The notes under the pieces: model-generated
What the model was told of the DNA's origin: nothing
Seen by the model: the letters and a program-made list of their open reading frames with translations, nothing else
Databases searched by the model: none
In this document: piece after piece, positions 53,064 to 64,000 of the stretch
Layout of the letters: every line of letters starts with the position of its first letter
Position numbering within the stretch: the stretch's first letter is position 1
Origin: Blastomussa wellsi
Taxonomy: Eukaryota > Cnidaria > Anthozoa > Scleractinia > Plerogyridae
Reading direction: 5' to 3'
Assembly (NCBI GenBank): GCA_947652115.1
Contig: OX393561.1
Location: 23,935,336 to 23,999,335, forward strand
DNA: 64,000 bases
Program-made: the position numbers and the translations under genes

Positions 53064-54792
53064 CTTGAATGTGTAATGGTCCTCACACTTATGTCCCTCT
53101 TCATTTTTTCCACAGCAGCCGTAAACTTGATCCGTCTTCTCGTCGTATTCTATACGCTGCTCAATGGCGGTTTCATCCTCCATGAACAAAAAGGGTACTT
53201 GCTTGTCTTCATTCAACTTTTCTTTCAAAGCCTTGTATATCCCGGCGGTAGCTTTGAAGACCGATCTTGGATCAGACAAGGTCATTGGCTTTAAATTGCA
53301 GTTCCTCCACAATTGAACAGTATGTAGATGAGGGCCAAGCATATTATCCGCCACAAACGAGCAAGCCTTGGGACCAAACATCATTAGCATCAGTTCGTAA
53401 AAATCAGTTGTTGTATTGCAGTTCTTGTAGCATTTTCCGCGAGAACATTCATTTTTGGGTAGATTCTCACTAATGGTGGTTAGCAAGTCCAAAACACCTT
53501 CTTTACCTACCAGCCGGTTCTTCCTAACTGCCTTTGAAACATTGCACGCTATTTCGCCAAAGTTGCCTTTAGCACATATTTCTTGGAATTTTTTCTTGCT
53601 ATTAGATTTGGACATATTTGCGCGCTGACGTTCGTGTGATAGTAAGAAGGTCTTGTGATATAATTGCTTTTCTTGCTTACGGCTCTGCCTCAACCTTTCG
53701 CATATTTCCGAATGTGGGAGAAATTGTTAAGGCACAGAGTCATAGACATTACCATCGTTTGTCAAATTAGCTCGTCGTCTGACTTTGCAACGGAATGTGT
53801 TTAGAGACTCTATTTCTGCACATTTCACGCAAGTTCCATCTTTAAAAGTTCCTTTATATGCCACCCGGATACAGTTGACATGGCGAAATGTCCCTTTAAT
53901 CGGCCCATCCTGGAAATGGGGTTCTGGGTACCATTCAAGCTCACCACCAGCTGTTGACACATGTTGCTCGTACATCATGCGTTTTATATTTACAACAGAT
54001 TCGTTTTCCTTGCCTTTATTAACAGTAACTGTTTCTTTATGAAATCCTAAACAATATTCCAGAGGCCTTGTGGATGGAGTGATCGCCCGATTTGTTGATA
54101 TTTGTGGTGCTTGAAGTCATGAACGAACTGATTCTGCTCTGTGTACCATATTTAGCAGCTGTAACGTGAGGCTTACCATTAATGTGACTGCTGATGTTAG
54201 CTTCCAGGGAAGATGACTTCAGTAACAACTTCATTTGTTTTGATGGTCCACAGAACTTACACTCAGCCACAAGTAACCCATCTTCTCGTTTCTTAACTTC
54301 AAATACGCCAGGGGCTTTAACTTTTAGAAGACGTCGAGCTGTGATTTCTCTTAGCTCTACATTGTCAAAATTCTCACCTTGCAATCCTTCATGGTTACAC
54401 AAAGAGAGCATGTTGGCACGATGACTGCCTCTCTTCATATGTTCTTCAAATGGCTGTAGAGATCCTGGCCTTCCTTTTTGTGGCTTTATATCGCAGCTGC
54501 AAACGGGACAATGGATAACAGATGCTCCGTTTTGGACAAGCACCCGAAACAAACACTCAACACCATATAAGTTTTGATGACTATGTGATAACATTTTGCA
54601 CATTTCATCAAACGCTGCTTGCCCAAGCTTCCTTTGTTTTGCTGCAGGTTCAAGGAGGTCCCCGTCATTGGATTCAGCTTCGTTATCTTCAGTTTCATAG
54701 CAGTCTGTACGTGTGATATCTACAACCGGAGTGCTAGACCTCGTGCTAGTCGCGGGTAATCCGGTTTCTTTTTGACGCTGAATTATAGACAT
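53064..54792 (-). pseudogene. Gene G, 5' part: zinc-finger-like N terminus (frameshift and stop)
   Basis: ATG at 54792. Two C2H2-like units: CPVCSCD...HMKRGSH and CKFCGPS...HINGKPH. A frame change near 54075 leads into LEYCLGFHKETVTVNKGK and the MMYEQHVSTAGGELEWYPEP block, a TAA at about 53728 interrupts, then QFLPHSEICERLRQSRKQEK continues to the donor at 53063 with CGKNEEGHKCEDHYTF. Frameshift plus stop here, and another stop in the last exon, mark G as a pseudogene, though long frames imply recent decay. Confidence 0.5.
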
Positions 54793-55240
54793 AAGGTATT
54801 TTGTGATGCGAACGCTAGTCCGAAATTCCCGCCGAAATTGTAAAAAAATTTGGTTGCATCACTTTGGAAAGCAAGCTCGCTTTACAATAAGACTCGAAAA
54901 AGTACAAATCAATAAAATAATATTTTTCATTGATTCATTGAAAATATATTATGTACTCTACTTGCTGTTTACTCCTATATACTGCTCTTTCTTACTTACT
55001 TGCTTACTCTATTTCTCACCGGGGGGATTTCTGCCACGGAACTTACACCCTTGGGAATAGTAACAGTTGATTGTCTGCTAGCGCCACCGAAATAGCCATT
55101 GTAAAAATCACTGTGGAAAAATATCCCGCAAAACATCCAATAGAATTTCAATTAATCCGCCCCACATCGCGGCAAAACCTGCCAGGAACTTATTTTGCTG
55201 GACAGCAAAATATAATAATCCTGTTGATTCTAGTACTAGC
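54793..55240. other. Interval between divergent genes G and HIRAN-like
   Basis: Upstream regions of minus-strand G and plus-strand 55241 gene. A short ORF (55071-55370) overlaps the first HIRAN exon in another frame and is not supported. Confidence 0.3.
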
Positions 55241-55838
55241 ATGGATGAAGCGACTGTCTCCGTACAATGCGTATCCAAAGGTTATCAGGAATGTTCATTT
55301 CATGTGGCGACTGGCGAAACGTTTATTGTTGAGAGGAAAATCGGCGACAAAGGCAGAGCATTCAAGCTAACTGACCCTAAAAGAGGTCAACTGGGGCATA
55401 TTCAAAAGGAGGTCGTACCCATTCTCTGGACACTACGCACTAACATTTCTTGGTATGTATATAGAAAACTATTTTAAAATGTGACTCTATTGTGCACAAG
55501 ATTTTGACTTGGAGGTGAATAAAATTCGCTAAAGCCGCCTCAGTTTACATACGCTTACTAATTCATGCTTTGCTTCTCTTTTGCTTACCTTTTGCAGCAA
55601 AGTCACTGGAGAACCTTTCAATGATCCTGGAGGTTGTTGGCGTGTCGGGGGAGGAATAAATGTTCCAGTGGAGGTCACATTCAAGACGAGCAGAATCCGA
55701 GCTAAGGAAATTGAGTGCGCTCTAAAGCAAAAGGGATTACACGTGCAAGTAATGATAAACCGTGGTGATGTACAGCTCCGGGGGAGCAGCTCAAGTGACA
55801 CGAAAGACTTTGATGGACATCATTTAAATGAGTCATAG
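55241..55838 (+). CDS. HIRAN-like domain protein (two exons)
   Basis: Exons 55241-55452 and 55598-55838 (donor GTATGT, acceptor TTTGCAG), 150 codons, joined in phase 2 to give NISCKVTGE. It begins MDEATVSVQCVSKGYQECSF. The central part GDKGRAFKLTDPKRGQLGHI then QKEVVPILWTL followed by a closing strand (INVPVEVTFKTS) fits HIRAN-like small domains, found alone in many cnidarian genomes and in Rad5/HLTF, where HIRAN binds 3' DNA ends. The usual REPxNxxD motif is not clear, so function is uncertain. The frame is intact, unlike most neighbours. Confidence 0.5.
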
Positions 55839-55914
55839 AGAAATAAACAAGATTGCAAATTACATTGTATTGTCTTCTTTATACTATTAACAAAATATTT
55901 CGAATGAATATTTT

Positions 55915-56090
55915 TCTGATCTACTGATCGCGACAAAATTTATAACCCAAAAAAATACACAATTTTTTTCAAGACCCAAAAAAATACGTGACAGATTTTT
56001 CGACCCAAAAAATACCGAGCATGTAAATTTTAACCCCAAAAAAATACGTCGGACACCCCCCCCCCCCCCCCCCCCCGTCATGAATACAAC
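55915..56090. repeat. ACCCAAAAAAATAC minisatellite, copy 2, with oligo-C end
   Basis: Units AACCCAAAAAAATACACAA, AAGACCCAAAAAAATACGTG, ending CGTCGGACA(C)n CGTCATG; the end is the inverted form of CATGACGGGGGGG.CCGACG at 49556. Confidence 0.6.
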
Positions 56091-57240
56091 TAAATGAGTT
56101 GATTGAAAACCATGTCGGGATGCCTTCTGTATACGACTACAATTTTTAACTTTTTAATCACAGGCTTTATCTTCCGCTGAGAATTTGTGGAATCGAAAGA
56201 CATTTGCGACAAATCGATATTTTTATTATTTGGCTTAAATATTCCTTTAGGTGAACTTATTTGAGGAAAAATAGTTTTAAGTTCCAAGGATTCATTTTAC
56301 GAGCGAAATTTAAAAAGTTTGAAAATTGGATATAATAACGGTTTTCACAGCTTTGAAGGTTCAAAGTTTTACTATTTTTCACGGAAACAGCGGCGGCGTT
56401 AAAACCATCCTGGAAAAACGAAACTTGGCACAAATATTATCTTATCTTTATACTTAAAAACCGTGTAAACAGTTTGTAGAAATTTTGTTTGTAGCCTTTG
56501 AACTCAGCGTATTTATAAAGTCACCATTAGTGGCTCTTGACGGTGGACAAATAAAAACCAACTTTGACTACCTCGAATGGCCTCTGGTATGTATCATTTG
56601 GGCAAACAATCTGCATCTCGGGAAACCTTTATTGTTGTCCCTCCCACCAGGAAAGTTATAGCTCTGGGAGTCAAACACTTCTCTGTCAATAAAATGAACT
56701 GTCAAGGCATGTAAGCGAGCATTATTTATGAAAATCACAGAATTATTCTTGGAATACATCTTACAAAGCCACTCAATTCACACAAAAGTAAAGTAAGTAA
56801 ACAGTGATTGGAAAACATGATATCCGCAATGTCAATGTTGATGCAGGATTCTCTTTGATGTGGGCTTGATTTATGGCATTTTGTGCTTTTCAAACCACAA
56901 AAAACCTTCAGCACACATTTAAATGTGCGTAAGAATAAATTTATAAGGAGCCAATTATTCGCTGCTTAAGCTGAAGACCGCCAAAGGTACTAATGCTATT
57001 TGAATTCCGCATAATTAATCAGTAACCTGAGCCATCCGTAAAACCAGTTTCCGATTTCAGACTTGAGACATTCTCTTACATGATTTATTGTTTTTCTATC
57101 ATTTTGCTCTTACAGTACGTCATGCAAAGGAAGGGGCTGTGCACGATTTGCCCAATTGAATCATATCAGAAACCAAATGAAATTGAAACTCCACCGAGTG
57201 AACAAATGCCATACGCTGTTAATCACATCCAGTCAGTAAT
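56091..57240. other. Gene-free interval
   Basis: No coding support on either strand. Confidence 0.4.
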
Positions 57241-57255
57241 GCAAACGAAGATCTT

Positions 57256-58905
57256 TCAAAAGAAGTACAGTAATTTTGCAATTTCGTGCGGGAATATCCT
57301 GTGGGTAGTTACATCATTTCCTTCGTTAATAAAGATTCTGACATGAGATTTACACGTTGCTGCTAATCTATCTGCAGCACCTTTGCCACCTTGTGGGTCA
57401 GAAAAGTCAATACGATGGATCTTGACGCCGATAAAGGCTGATATCAGTGGACAGGAAAGAATGGTCGCAGATGAGTGATAGCAGCCCACACTGTCTTGTC
57501 GGAAAGATGCTCTGTTGATTTGTTTGTTCTCCTGCTTGATGTTCCAAGAACATCCTGCATTATTCTTGCCACGCAGGAACTGCCTTGTTTGCATGACTGA
57601 ATAATGTGAATAAAGCCCTCCCACTGGAGTACGTTATCCGAGCGACAATACACAATGGAGATGTGCCAAGATATCCCTCGTTTTCTGAACCAGTCTGTTT
57701 TAGACTCTCTGTACTTCCGAGGGAGGAATTTCATAGCCCAGTCATTGACAATTAAGACATCTCCCTCCTCAAGGTGCCAGGTCTTGGTTGGTCGATCTTA
57801 CGATGTGAGATTTCCAGGACATGATGGCAATTTTCGCTTCATCTTTTTCATCATCTGAGGGGAACTTTGTTTCCCTGAGCACGCGTTCAATCTCCGCCAG
57901 GTTTTCAGGAAGACCTTGGCATCTGTCACACCTGTCCGTGTGGCCATGGTCACAACGTTGCTGATGTGCATCGGTGCTGTAACTAAGGGCAAACACTGGA
58001 CAATGGTCCGCTACTTGAAAGGGGTCAGTCACGTGAACCTGTTGATAAACCAAAGTTCACACATAAGCATAATATGATATAATCAAATAAAGCGAGAAAC
58101 AAGCCGTTGAATGTTTCAAGCGACAAGGTTAAAGTTGCCCTTCTTCTCGTCTGCAAATGTGCAGTGGTCATTCGCTGGATTGACTAGTTAGTACCTTGTA
58201 GTCTCCTTTTAGATACAACTTGTCTGTTTTGAGAGCTTTGGCATTCCTTGTCTCCCACTCTTTGCCTGAACCATGGACAGCTATTTGGTGGATTATAGCC
58301 AAGACGTCAAATGCGCGAGCCCTCTCTGCTGCAACAACCCTGTAGGCATTTTGTTACAGAAGCACTGCACTCAGAGAGTACCCGAAGTATAGTCGATTCA
58401 CTAAATGGCTTGAAGTTAGTTTCCATATGGTACTGCTTATATTGTTGCACCACCCGCTGTGGTATCACATTGGGCACTTCGATGAAGTCGCCTGAAGAAA
58501 GCTTCAGGTGTTTCTGAACAAATGGAAGGCCTTGCACTAGGTGTGGACTTGCAATGAAGTCGAGGAAATGATCGAGTTGACTAAGGTCCACCCGAATATT
58601 CCTTGTAGTAGGCTGTTGTGGGACCTGAGCTCCCCTACCAAACTGTAATTGATGAAGATTAGCCATGGTGAAGCGGTACCTTGTGTGACCTGGAATGTAC
58701 TGAGAAATGGTGTTGAAGTTTCCCACACCTGCCATAATAGAAAGCACCTGCCTGCCTGCGAGTTTCCCAGCTGATTCCATTGTGATATGCTTCAGCTAAG
58801 GCGCTTAAATATAATTGTTCTGAACGTGATAACTCATCAACAACCAGAGCATTGTTCATAGCTGAAGAAGTTAGGTTTTGCCACAAATTACCAGCGTTCT
58901 CATGG
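57256..58905 (-). pseudogene. Pseudogene H: decayed transposase-like gene
   Basis: Minus-strand homologous pieces in order: NNALVVDELSRSEQLYLSAL, GRQVLSIMAGVGNFNTISQY, VIPQRVVQQYKQYHMETNFK, RAFDVLAIIHQIAVHG up to a GTACTA donor (about 58192), an exon from VHVTDPFQVADHCPVFALSY (acceptor about 58038), then VLIVNDWAMKFLPRKYRESK (candidate first Asp), RQDSVGCYHSSATI and HRIDFSDPQGGKGAADR. Frames change at least at about 58770, 58315, 57790 and 57500. The D-W-A-M-K-F, D-x-x-x-C-Y-H and D-F-S-D-P-Q-G-G-K-G blocks recall an unnamed multicopy cnidarian RNase-H-like family. The 5' end is truncated at about 58905. Confidence 0.5.
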
Positions 58906-58910
58906 CACGA

Positions 58911-59210
58911 AAAATCGTATTTGTCGTATGGTCAAAGATGTGTTCAAAAGCGTGCTAAAAATGGCCTTTGATCACACCTTTGCACCGGGGTCACAGGTAA
59001 ATAAGGCCGTTTTTAACAAACTTTTGACACATACCTTTGAAATAAGTCAAAGGTGATGTTTGTCAAGTCTTTGTCACGCATCAAATGTTTGGTCAAAACT
59101 CTGGTTAAACATGTCTGTGATTCGCGTCAAAGGTTAGTCAAGGGCGGTGTCAAAAGTGTCCCGCGGGACGTCAAACTTGTAGGAAATGTGTGTCAAAGGT
59201 AATGTCAAAC
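58911..59210. repeat. GTCAAA-rich low-complexity stretch
   Basis: About eight GTCAAA hexamers on the plus strand (for example GGTCAAAG, CGTCAAAGG, TGTCAAAAG, CGTCAAACT) within 300 bp without a fixed period. Confidence 0.4.
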
Positions 59211-59365
59211 ATATTCTCGCCTGCTTGCTGCATGGGCAGCTTTTCTTGCTTTTGCTGGCTTTCAATTGACCGCAATACATATTTTTTCTTGTTTTCCTGT
59301 TTCTTTCTTTGGTTTTGATTTGTTCCCCTTTTTATCTGGTCTTCTGAACTCATTGTAGTGTATAA

Positions 59366-60044
59366 AAATATTAGAGGGAGTAAGTTTCTAAAGAAACTGT
59401 GGTGCTGCGTCAGTGGGAAGTATAACATTATAATTTGGTTTTATCAACTGGGTGGATAATGTCAATTGGCCACCGTAAAGAGATTCAATTGCTGACGTCT
59501 CGAGCATTAGCCCTTCGTCGGAGCGAATCAAGGAATTGTGGGTCGTGTGCTTTTTATATACAGAATGATGGAGCTTCGCTATTGGCTGGTGCCTGGTAAC
59601 GTGAAAACAACGGAATAAATTAGTTGAATGAAAAGCGTTTGTTGATACCATGAGGATTAAGAGTGCCGATTTGAAAAATAAATTTTTGTTCTAGAGTTTT
59701 ACGGCTTTCCATGTTTCCTTGGTGAAAGGAAAGGCCGCAGACTGCCATATGTTGCTTAGAATGATTTGGGAGATTGAAGTGTCTCGCGACCAGTTTCGAT
59801 GCATTTTTGTCGTCTTTCTCTACGTCACGAAGGTGTTCTCGTAATCGGTCGCCAAGTCGTCTCCCTGTTTCGCCGAGGTACAACTTTTTGCAAATTCATC
59901 TTCACATGTCAAGAATTCCATTCCTTATTCTCAGTTTCTTAGACTTCGCCGTCTTTGCAGTGACGACTCTGATTTTTCCTTAAAATCAGAGGAAATGTGC
60001 ATTCTTCGACAAACGCGGCTATCCTGCTTCTGTTGTTCAAGTGT
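59366..60044 (-). mobile_element. Penelope-like 3' end with 5' inversion
   Basis: 59366-59893 matches the 3' end and GIY-YIG of the copy at 10495-11600 on the minus strand (LYLGETGRRLGDRLREHL, FHQGNMESRKTLEQKF). From 59894 to about 60044 the linker region (HVKNSIPYSQFLRLRRLC-like, then KSEEMC) is present but on the plus strand. The breakpoint follows CAACTTTTTGCAA. This is the structure left by a 5' inversion (twin-priming-like) during insertion, with the intervening 400 bp missing. Confidence 0.75.
59491..59521 (-). ncRNA. Degenerate hammerhead ribozyme core
   Basis: Same position as 10611-10641 but the core reads CCGACGA (59521-59515) and GAGA (59501-59498) instead of CTGACGA and GAAA. Two invariant positions changed, so it should be inactive. 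Confidence 0.6.
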
Positions 60045-60276
60045 AACACAGGAAATCCACACGTTTTGTTTTGTATTCCTTGTGTATTTCTTTGTATTTC
60101 CTTGTGGTTTCTCTACAGCGTAAACTTTTTACAATCCTATCTCTTCGCGACTCGAGCACACGTTTTTTTCTGCTCACGTGACTTTTTGTCACGTGCGGCC
60201 CAGTCCCTTTCGGAGGGCGCGCGTGTATGATTTTTGTACAATTTCTATACCTAACACTCTCCCCAACTTAAAAAAA
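60045..60276. other. Non-coding, E-box palindrome
   Basis: TCACGTG...TCACGTG (60174-60194) gives two CACGTG E-boxes about 300 bp upstream of gene E. No gene. Confidence 0.3.
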
Positions 60277-60465
60277 ATGTCGTCTGTGACATTTGACTTG
60301 CAATACAGAACAGTTCTTTACTTAAAGGGACTATGTAACACTAAGCGCATGCACATGACGAAAAGAAACTCTTTGAAAGCGTTAGGTAAACTATTTCAAG
60401 ACTGTCAGAGAGTTGGTGTAAGCGTTTCAATCTGTTTATATCGCGTTCATCCTTGCGAAGTTTGA
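60277..60465 (+). CDS. Hypothetical short ORF
   Basis: ATG at 60277, 62 codons (MSSVTFDLQYRTVLYLKGLC). No family, low support. Confidence 0.2.
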   Translation: MSSVTFDLQYRTVLYLKGLCNTKRMHMTKRNSLKALGKLFQDCQRVGVSVSICLYRVHPCEV

Positions 60466-60573
60466 AGAACTTTTTATCACAAAACTATCTTTATTGATTG
60501 TACAGACTGTTCGTAACATCATTTCGTCATAGTTCAGGTTTTTGTAACGTTATTGTTACCTACATTTGTGGTC

Positions 60574-63500
60574 ATGTCGTTGCATGGCGGCCGTCGAACT
60601 GGAAGCGGTCGCAAAAGAATCTACGACAGCAGTAAAACAAGAATAAAAGTTTGGCAAAAAGCCCATCAAAGAATATGGCTGGATTATGTCATTTATTCTT
60701 CCTGGGTCTCAGCGAAGACAAAGTGCGGCTACTCGAGCAACACGGCATTTGCAGGCCATCTTCTGTCTTTGGAACAGCGACGAAGGTGAGCTTACACGAT
60801 GAGATAACCTTCCGATTTTTAATTGTGCACCTTTGGTATCGAACTCCGTATAAATAAAATATTACTACTAATATTTGGCAAGGAAGCCCACGACAAAAGC
60901 GGCCACGACTTGATGTTAGTGATGGTAAGATTTTTATGTTTTCACCTGTGTTTTGTTTGCTGGTAATAGATTACCGTAAGTTAGGTCAAGTTATCGATTT
61001 CATAGATGAGTGATTTAAATAGTAATCCTTAATTAAATAGTCACGAACAAAAGTTACAGATTTTTCTTTTGTTTGTTTTCAAGCACCTCTTACTTCAACT
61101 CCTGTTCACCCCATGGCTAAGAAGTTCTCTTTACAAGAAACCCCTGCAAACCTTACTACGTCTGGCAATGAGTAAGTGGTATAGTATATAGCGTATTATT
61201 TCACTAGGTATTCTTTTACTATAGAGAAGATGGAAGCAAGAGCTTTGAAGTTTGATGATTTTTTATTTTTGGTGTTGGACAAAACACTGACTGCACCGTC
61301 TATGGACTCCCCAAGTGGACTACTCCTAAAAATATTCTAATTGAGTACTATTTAAACTTGTAAGCCGCTATACCTTGCTTGTTTTGTTTTGGAACCACTG
61401 AACACAAAGTATACAAGTAGATTCCTGTTGTTGACTATAACTAATAGCTATAGCTGTATTGTTTGCCATGTTCCAGGCTTGGGAGCCTGTCTTATAATTC
61501 ATTATTCAGCCATTATTCTTGTCATTTCCTATCATGTCATCTTTTAGCTTGTGCATGTGTAGTAGCTGACAGAACCGCATGGAATAAAAATTGACAGTTA
61601 CTGTGAGACATTATACCCAAGGAGGACTCTCAGAAAGGCCGGGAGGAGAGGATTTTCTAGTTGATAATATCTGCTGAATTTGGCTTTTATCCCCAGGTCC
61701 ATATCAATTGTTGACATTACTGGTGTGAGTGGAGTAGAGGAGACTCCTTCTGTTGGGGGAACACCATATAAAATTAAAAATGGCTCAGTAATCCTGTCAA
61801 ATGTATCCAGCCAGTCAACAAGCGATGAAAGTGATGATGACATGGAATTTACCAGTCATTGGTGAGTGCTATACCACTGTTTTCACACATGCAGCTGTAT
61901 TTTTTATAGTTACCTACACGTTACTATGGGAACATATTATGGAAAATTTTAAAATCAACTTTTTTGTTTATAATCCCAGCTCCAAACTGAGAGGTGGCTG
62001 GACCTCTTTTTGTTTCATTTTTCTGGTGGATCAAAAGGGAGTGTCTAGCCACCCAATCCATCCCTCTGGATGTGTCCCTATGGGAGCTTCTGTAATTATA
62101 ATTTCTTTTATCGTTGTTTTTCTTATTTTACAGTGAACAGCTGGATGAAGCTTTGCGGGTTCTCAACCAAGACCGTGATTTAGATCAAAGTGAAGGTGAA
62201 AGTGAAGAGGAGCAGACGCTATGGTAGGTAGAAATGACCATACACTGGAAATAATTATGACAGCCTAATAAGGAGGGAAAACCACAAGTTCACAATATAA
62301 TTTTACATAATAAGAAACTGCAGTGAAGGATGCTGTTTGTTATCCCCAAGACTATAGTAGAACTGGTAAAGTAACTTATCTTTGGTGCACTACTCTTCTT
62401 ATAGGGAGGAAGAAGTCGAGGAAGACTTTGAGGACCAAGAAGGGGTGGATGAATTAGACGCAAGTAGTTTACAAGAACCTGTTGCATCTGAACAGGAGCA
62501 ACAACCGCCTGAGTCAGATGATAAACTTACTCAGCCAAACAAAATCTTGAGATCTGTGAAATAGGGGAAATAGAAAAGCGATCCAAGCCTTCGGTCCCAA
62601 AGCATATACCAGCATATGGCCCTCACCAAAAGTTTATAAGGGGAGATGAAGAATACCAGTACCAGGAAGAACTTGGTCTTATCAAGGGAACCAAAGTTAT
62701 CTGTTCGCTTGACCTCTTGATTCAACAGTTGAAAGGTAGCTGTAGACATCCTGGATGCATTCATGATACAGCAGTGCCATGATTCGCTGTAAGTGCCCTG
62801 CGGGTCACATTTTGAGATTTTGCACCTCAGGGGAGGTGAACAATGTTCTTTCGAACAACTTCCAAGCTGCAGCTGCTTTGTTATTGTCTGGAAATAACTT
62901 TGCAAAAGTTGAAAAGTTTGCAAACTTTTTGGGGCTATCATTTATCTCTGCTTCAACCTTCTTCAGGGTGCAGAAGTTGTACTGCATACCTGCTATTGAG
63001 GAGTGGTGGCAATGGATGAGAGGCAAGCTTGTTATTGAATTCCAAAATAAGGAGCTGGTAGTGAGTGGTGATGGACAATGTGATTCACCAGGTTTCTCTG
63101 CAAAGAATTTGTGCTACTTTCTAATGGAAGTTGTGTATATTCTAGAAGTGGAGGTTCTCGATAAACGTCATGTGGGCATGAAATCCAGCACCATGGAAAA
63201 GAAAGCTTTGAAAAATGTGGTTAAGGTTGTGGAGGTCTGCACTGATAAATAAATTAATAAATTAGATGTATTTTTATCTGGCTGAGTTGATGTTGAGTGT
63301 AAATCAATTACAATAGAGCTTCTATAATTTCCACTGGACAATTTACATGTATGGAAACTTTTCTTTTTTGTAGCTGAGGACTTCAAAGATGTTTTTCACT
63401 CCTTGGACATCTGGCATAAGGCTAAAAGTATCAAAAAATGTATTCAAAAGGTATTTGGTAGATAGCATACACTTTTTGTATTGCATTGACAACACTAGCC

Positions 63501-63767
63501 ATCAATCTGTGAATTGCAAAACATATGTTTAGTCATGAATGATAATATTACTGATACTTGCATGGACATGGACAATTTGATATTTTTACACTTGTACTTG
63601 AATGTTCAAACCTCCGATCATTTATGTTGCTTCCGCATCAGATTGCCACCACCAAGGGAAATGAAAAGATTGCTGAATGCTCAGATGGCATTGTTAATCA
63701 CTTTTGGTATTGCTGTTCTGCTGCATCGGAATGTGATAATGAAGTAAAAGCTACTGCTGTTTTGAAG
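60574..63767 (+). pseudogene. Gene E: Kolobok-like transposase-derived multi-exon gene (continues past window)
   Basis: ATG at 60574 (MSLHGGRRTGSGRKRIYDSS). Exons by splice signals: 60574-60785, 60883-60924, 61084-61171, 61697-61861, 62134-62223, 62405-about 63240, 63374-63450, 63642-63767. Phases agree from the second to the sixth exon. The middle is acidic (QSTSDESDDDMEF). The large exon has two frame changes (about 62548 and 62775), both in the same direction, then RCKCPAGHILRFCTS, the first acidic site VVSGDGQCDSPGFSAKNLCY, EVEVLDKRHVGMKS; the next exon has FHSLDIWHKAKSIKKC and the last ECSDGIVNHFWYCC. The DGxCDSPG and D-x-WH-x-AK motifs match uncharacterised Kolobok-like transposases known to me. 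A first-exon frame change is also needed. Confidence 0.45.
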
Positions 63768-64000
63768 GTAAAGTGTCTAGATCGGGAACAAAACTCTTAC
63801 TTGTCTTGTCCACGCTAACCCTTTTGGTCTTATTTTATATCTTTTTTGTAATCTAGGTGATGTGATCAACAAAAGGTATAACTTGGTATTTTATTACTAA
63901 TAAATGTTAGTTTCATGTGCAGCACTCATCATATAAAATAGCCAAATAAATGGATACTATTGGTTATATTATATAAATATATTATTGTAATAATTATTGT
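63768..64000. other. Gene E intron sequence to window end
   Basis: Follows the GTAAAG donor at 63768. AT-rich, no exon seen. Confidence 0.4.

Noticed and set aside
57080..57346. Plus-strand ORF MIYCFSIILLL as a membrane protein
   Set aside because: Overlaps antisense of pseudogene H and has no other support.
1..64000. CRISPR arrays, bacterial operons, rRNA genes, functional tRNA genes
   Set aside because: None found. The only tRNA-like sequence is the SINE head, and introns and LINEs show the DNA is eukaryotic.

Overview
This is eukaryotic, intron-bearing, AT-rich nuclear DNA. The mix of repeats and multicopy proteins points to a metazoan, most likely an anthozoan cnidarian (coral or sea anemone). 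That is inference: the window contains no rRNA or conserved housekeeping gene to anchor it. Little of it looks like ordinary single-copy host sequence. It is mostly a mosaic of transposable elements, several nested in one another, plus multi-exon genes of transposase-like, lineage-expanded families, most carrying frameshifts or stops.

Layout. 1-22.2 kb (minus strand): three paralogous genes, here called A, B and C. Each has a short basic/coiled-coil first part followed by a large exon with an RNase-H-like, possibly DDE-type core. Gene A is split by an 8 kb hAT transposon (1089-9077) inserted in its first intron. That hAT carries an F-box/LRR gene, and its transposase is itself split by a full-length Penelope-like element (3776-7694) with near-identical 437-bp terminal direct repeats and a domain order of GIY-YIG first, RT last (the permuted, Naiad-like arrangement). 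Gene C contains its coiled-coil exon in three tandem 312-bp copies. 22.4-25.6 kb: a related but distinct transposase-like pseudogene D, head-to-head with C, and a broken gene F.

27-44 kb: retrotransposon territory. An L2-type LINE (about 29260-41849) is interrupted first by a second L2-type LINE (30962-34219) and then by an internally deleted BEL/Pao LTR retrotransposon (36293-41405). Next come fragments of Tx1/L1-type LINEs, one of which holds a tRNA-Gly-derived SINE. 45-60 kb: a fragment with a 2A-like peptide motif, Penelope 3' ends carrying hammerhead ribozyme cores, a methyltransferase-like exon, a large zinc-finger/transposase-like pseudogene G, a two-exon HIRAN-like gene, and a decayed transposase-like pseudogene H. 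60.5-63.8 kb: a multi-exon Kolobok-like transposase-derived gene E that runs out of the window.

How it fits together: there is no operon or pathway. The recurring theme is transposase-derived gene families in multiple paralogues being hit by retroelements, and elements that have acquired unusual modules (F-box/LRR, 2A-like, hammerhead ribozymes). Exon boundaries were inferred by eye from splice signals and reading-frame continuity.
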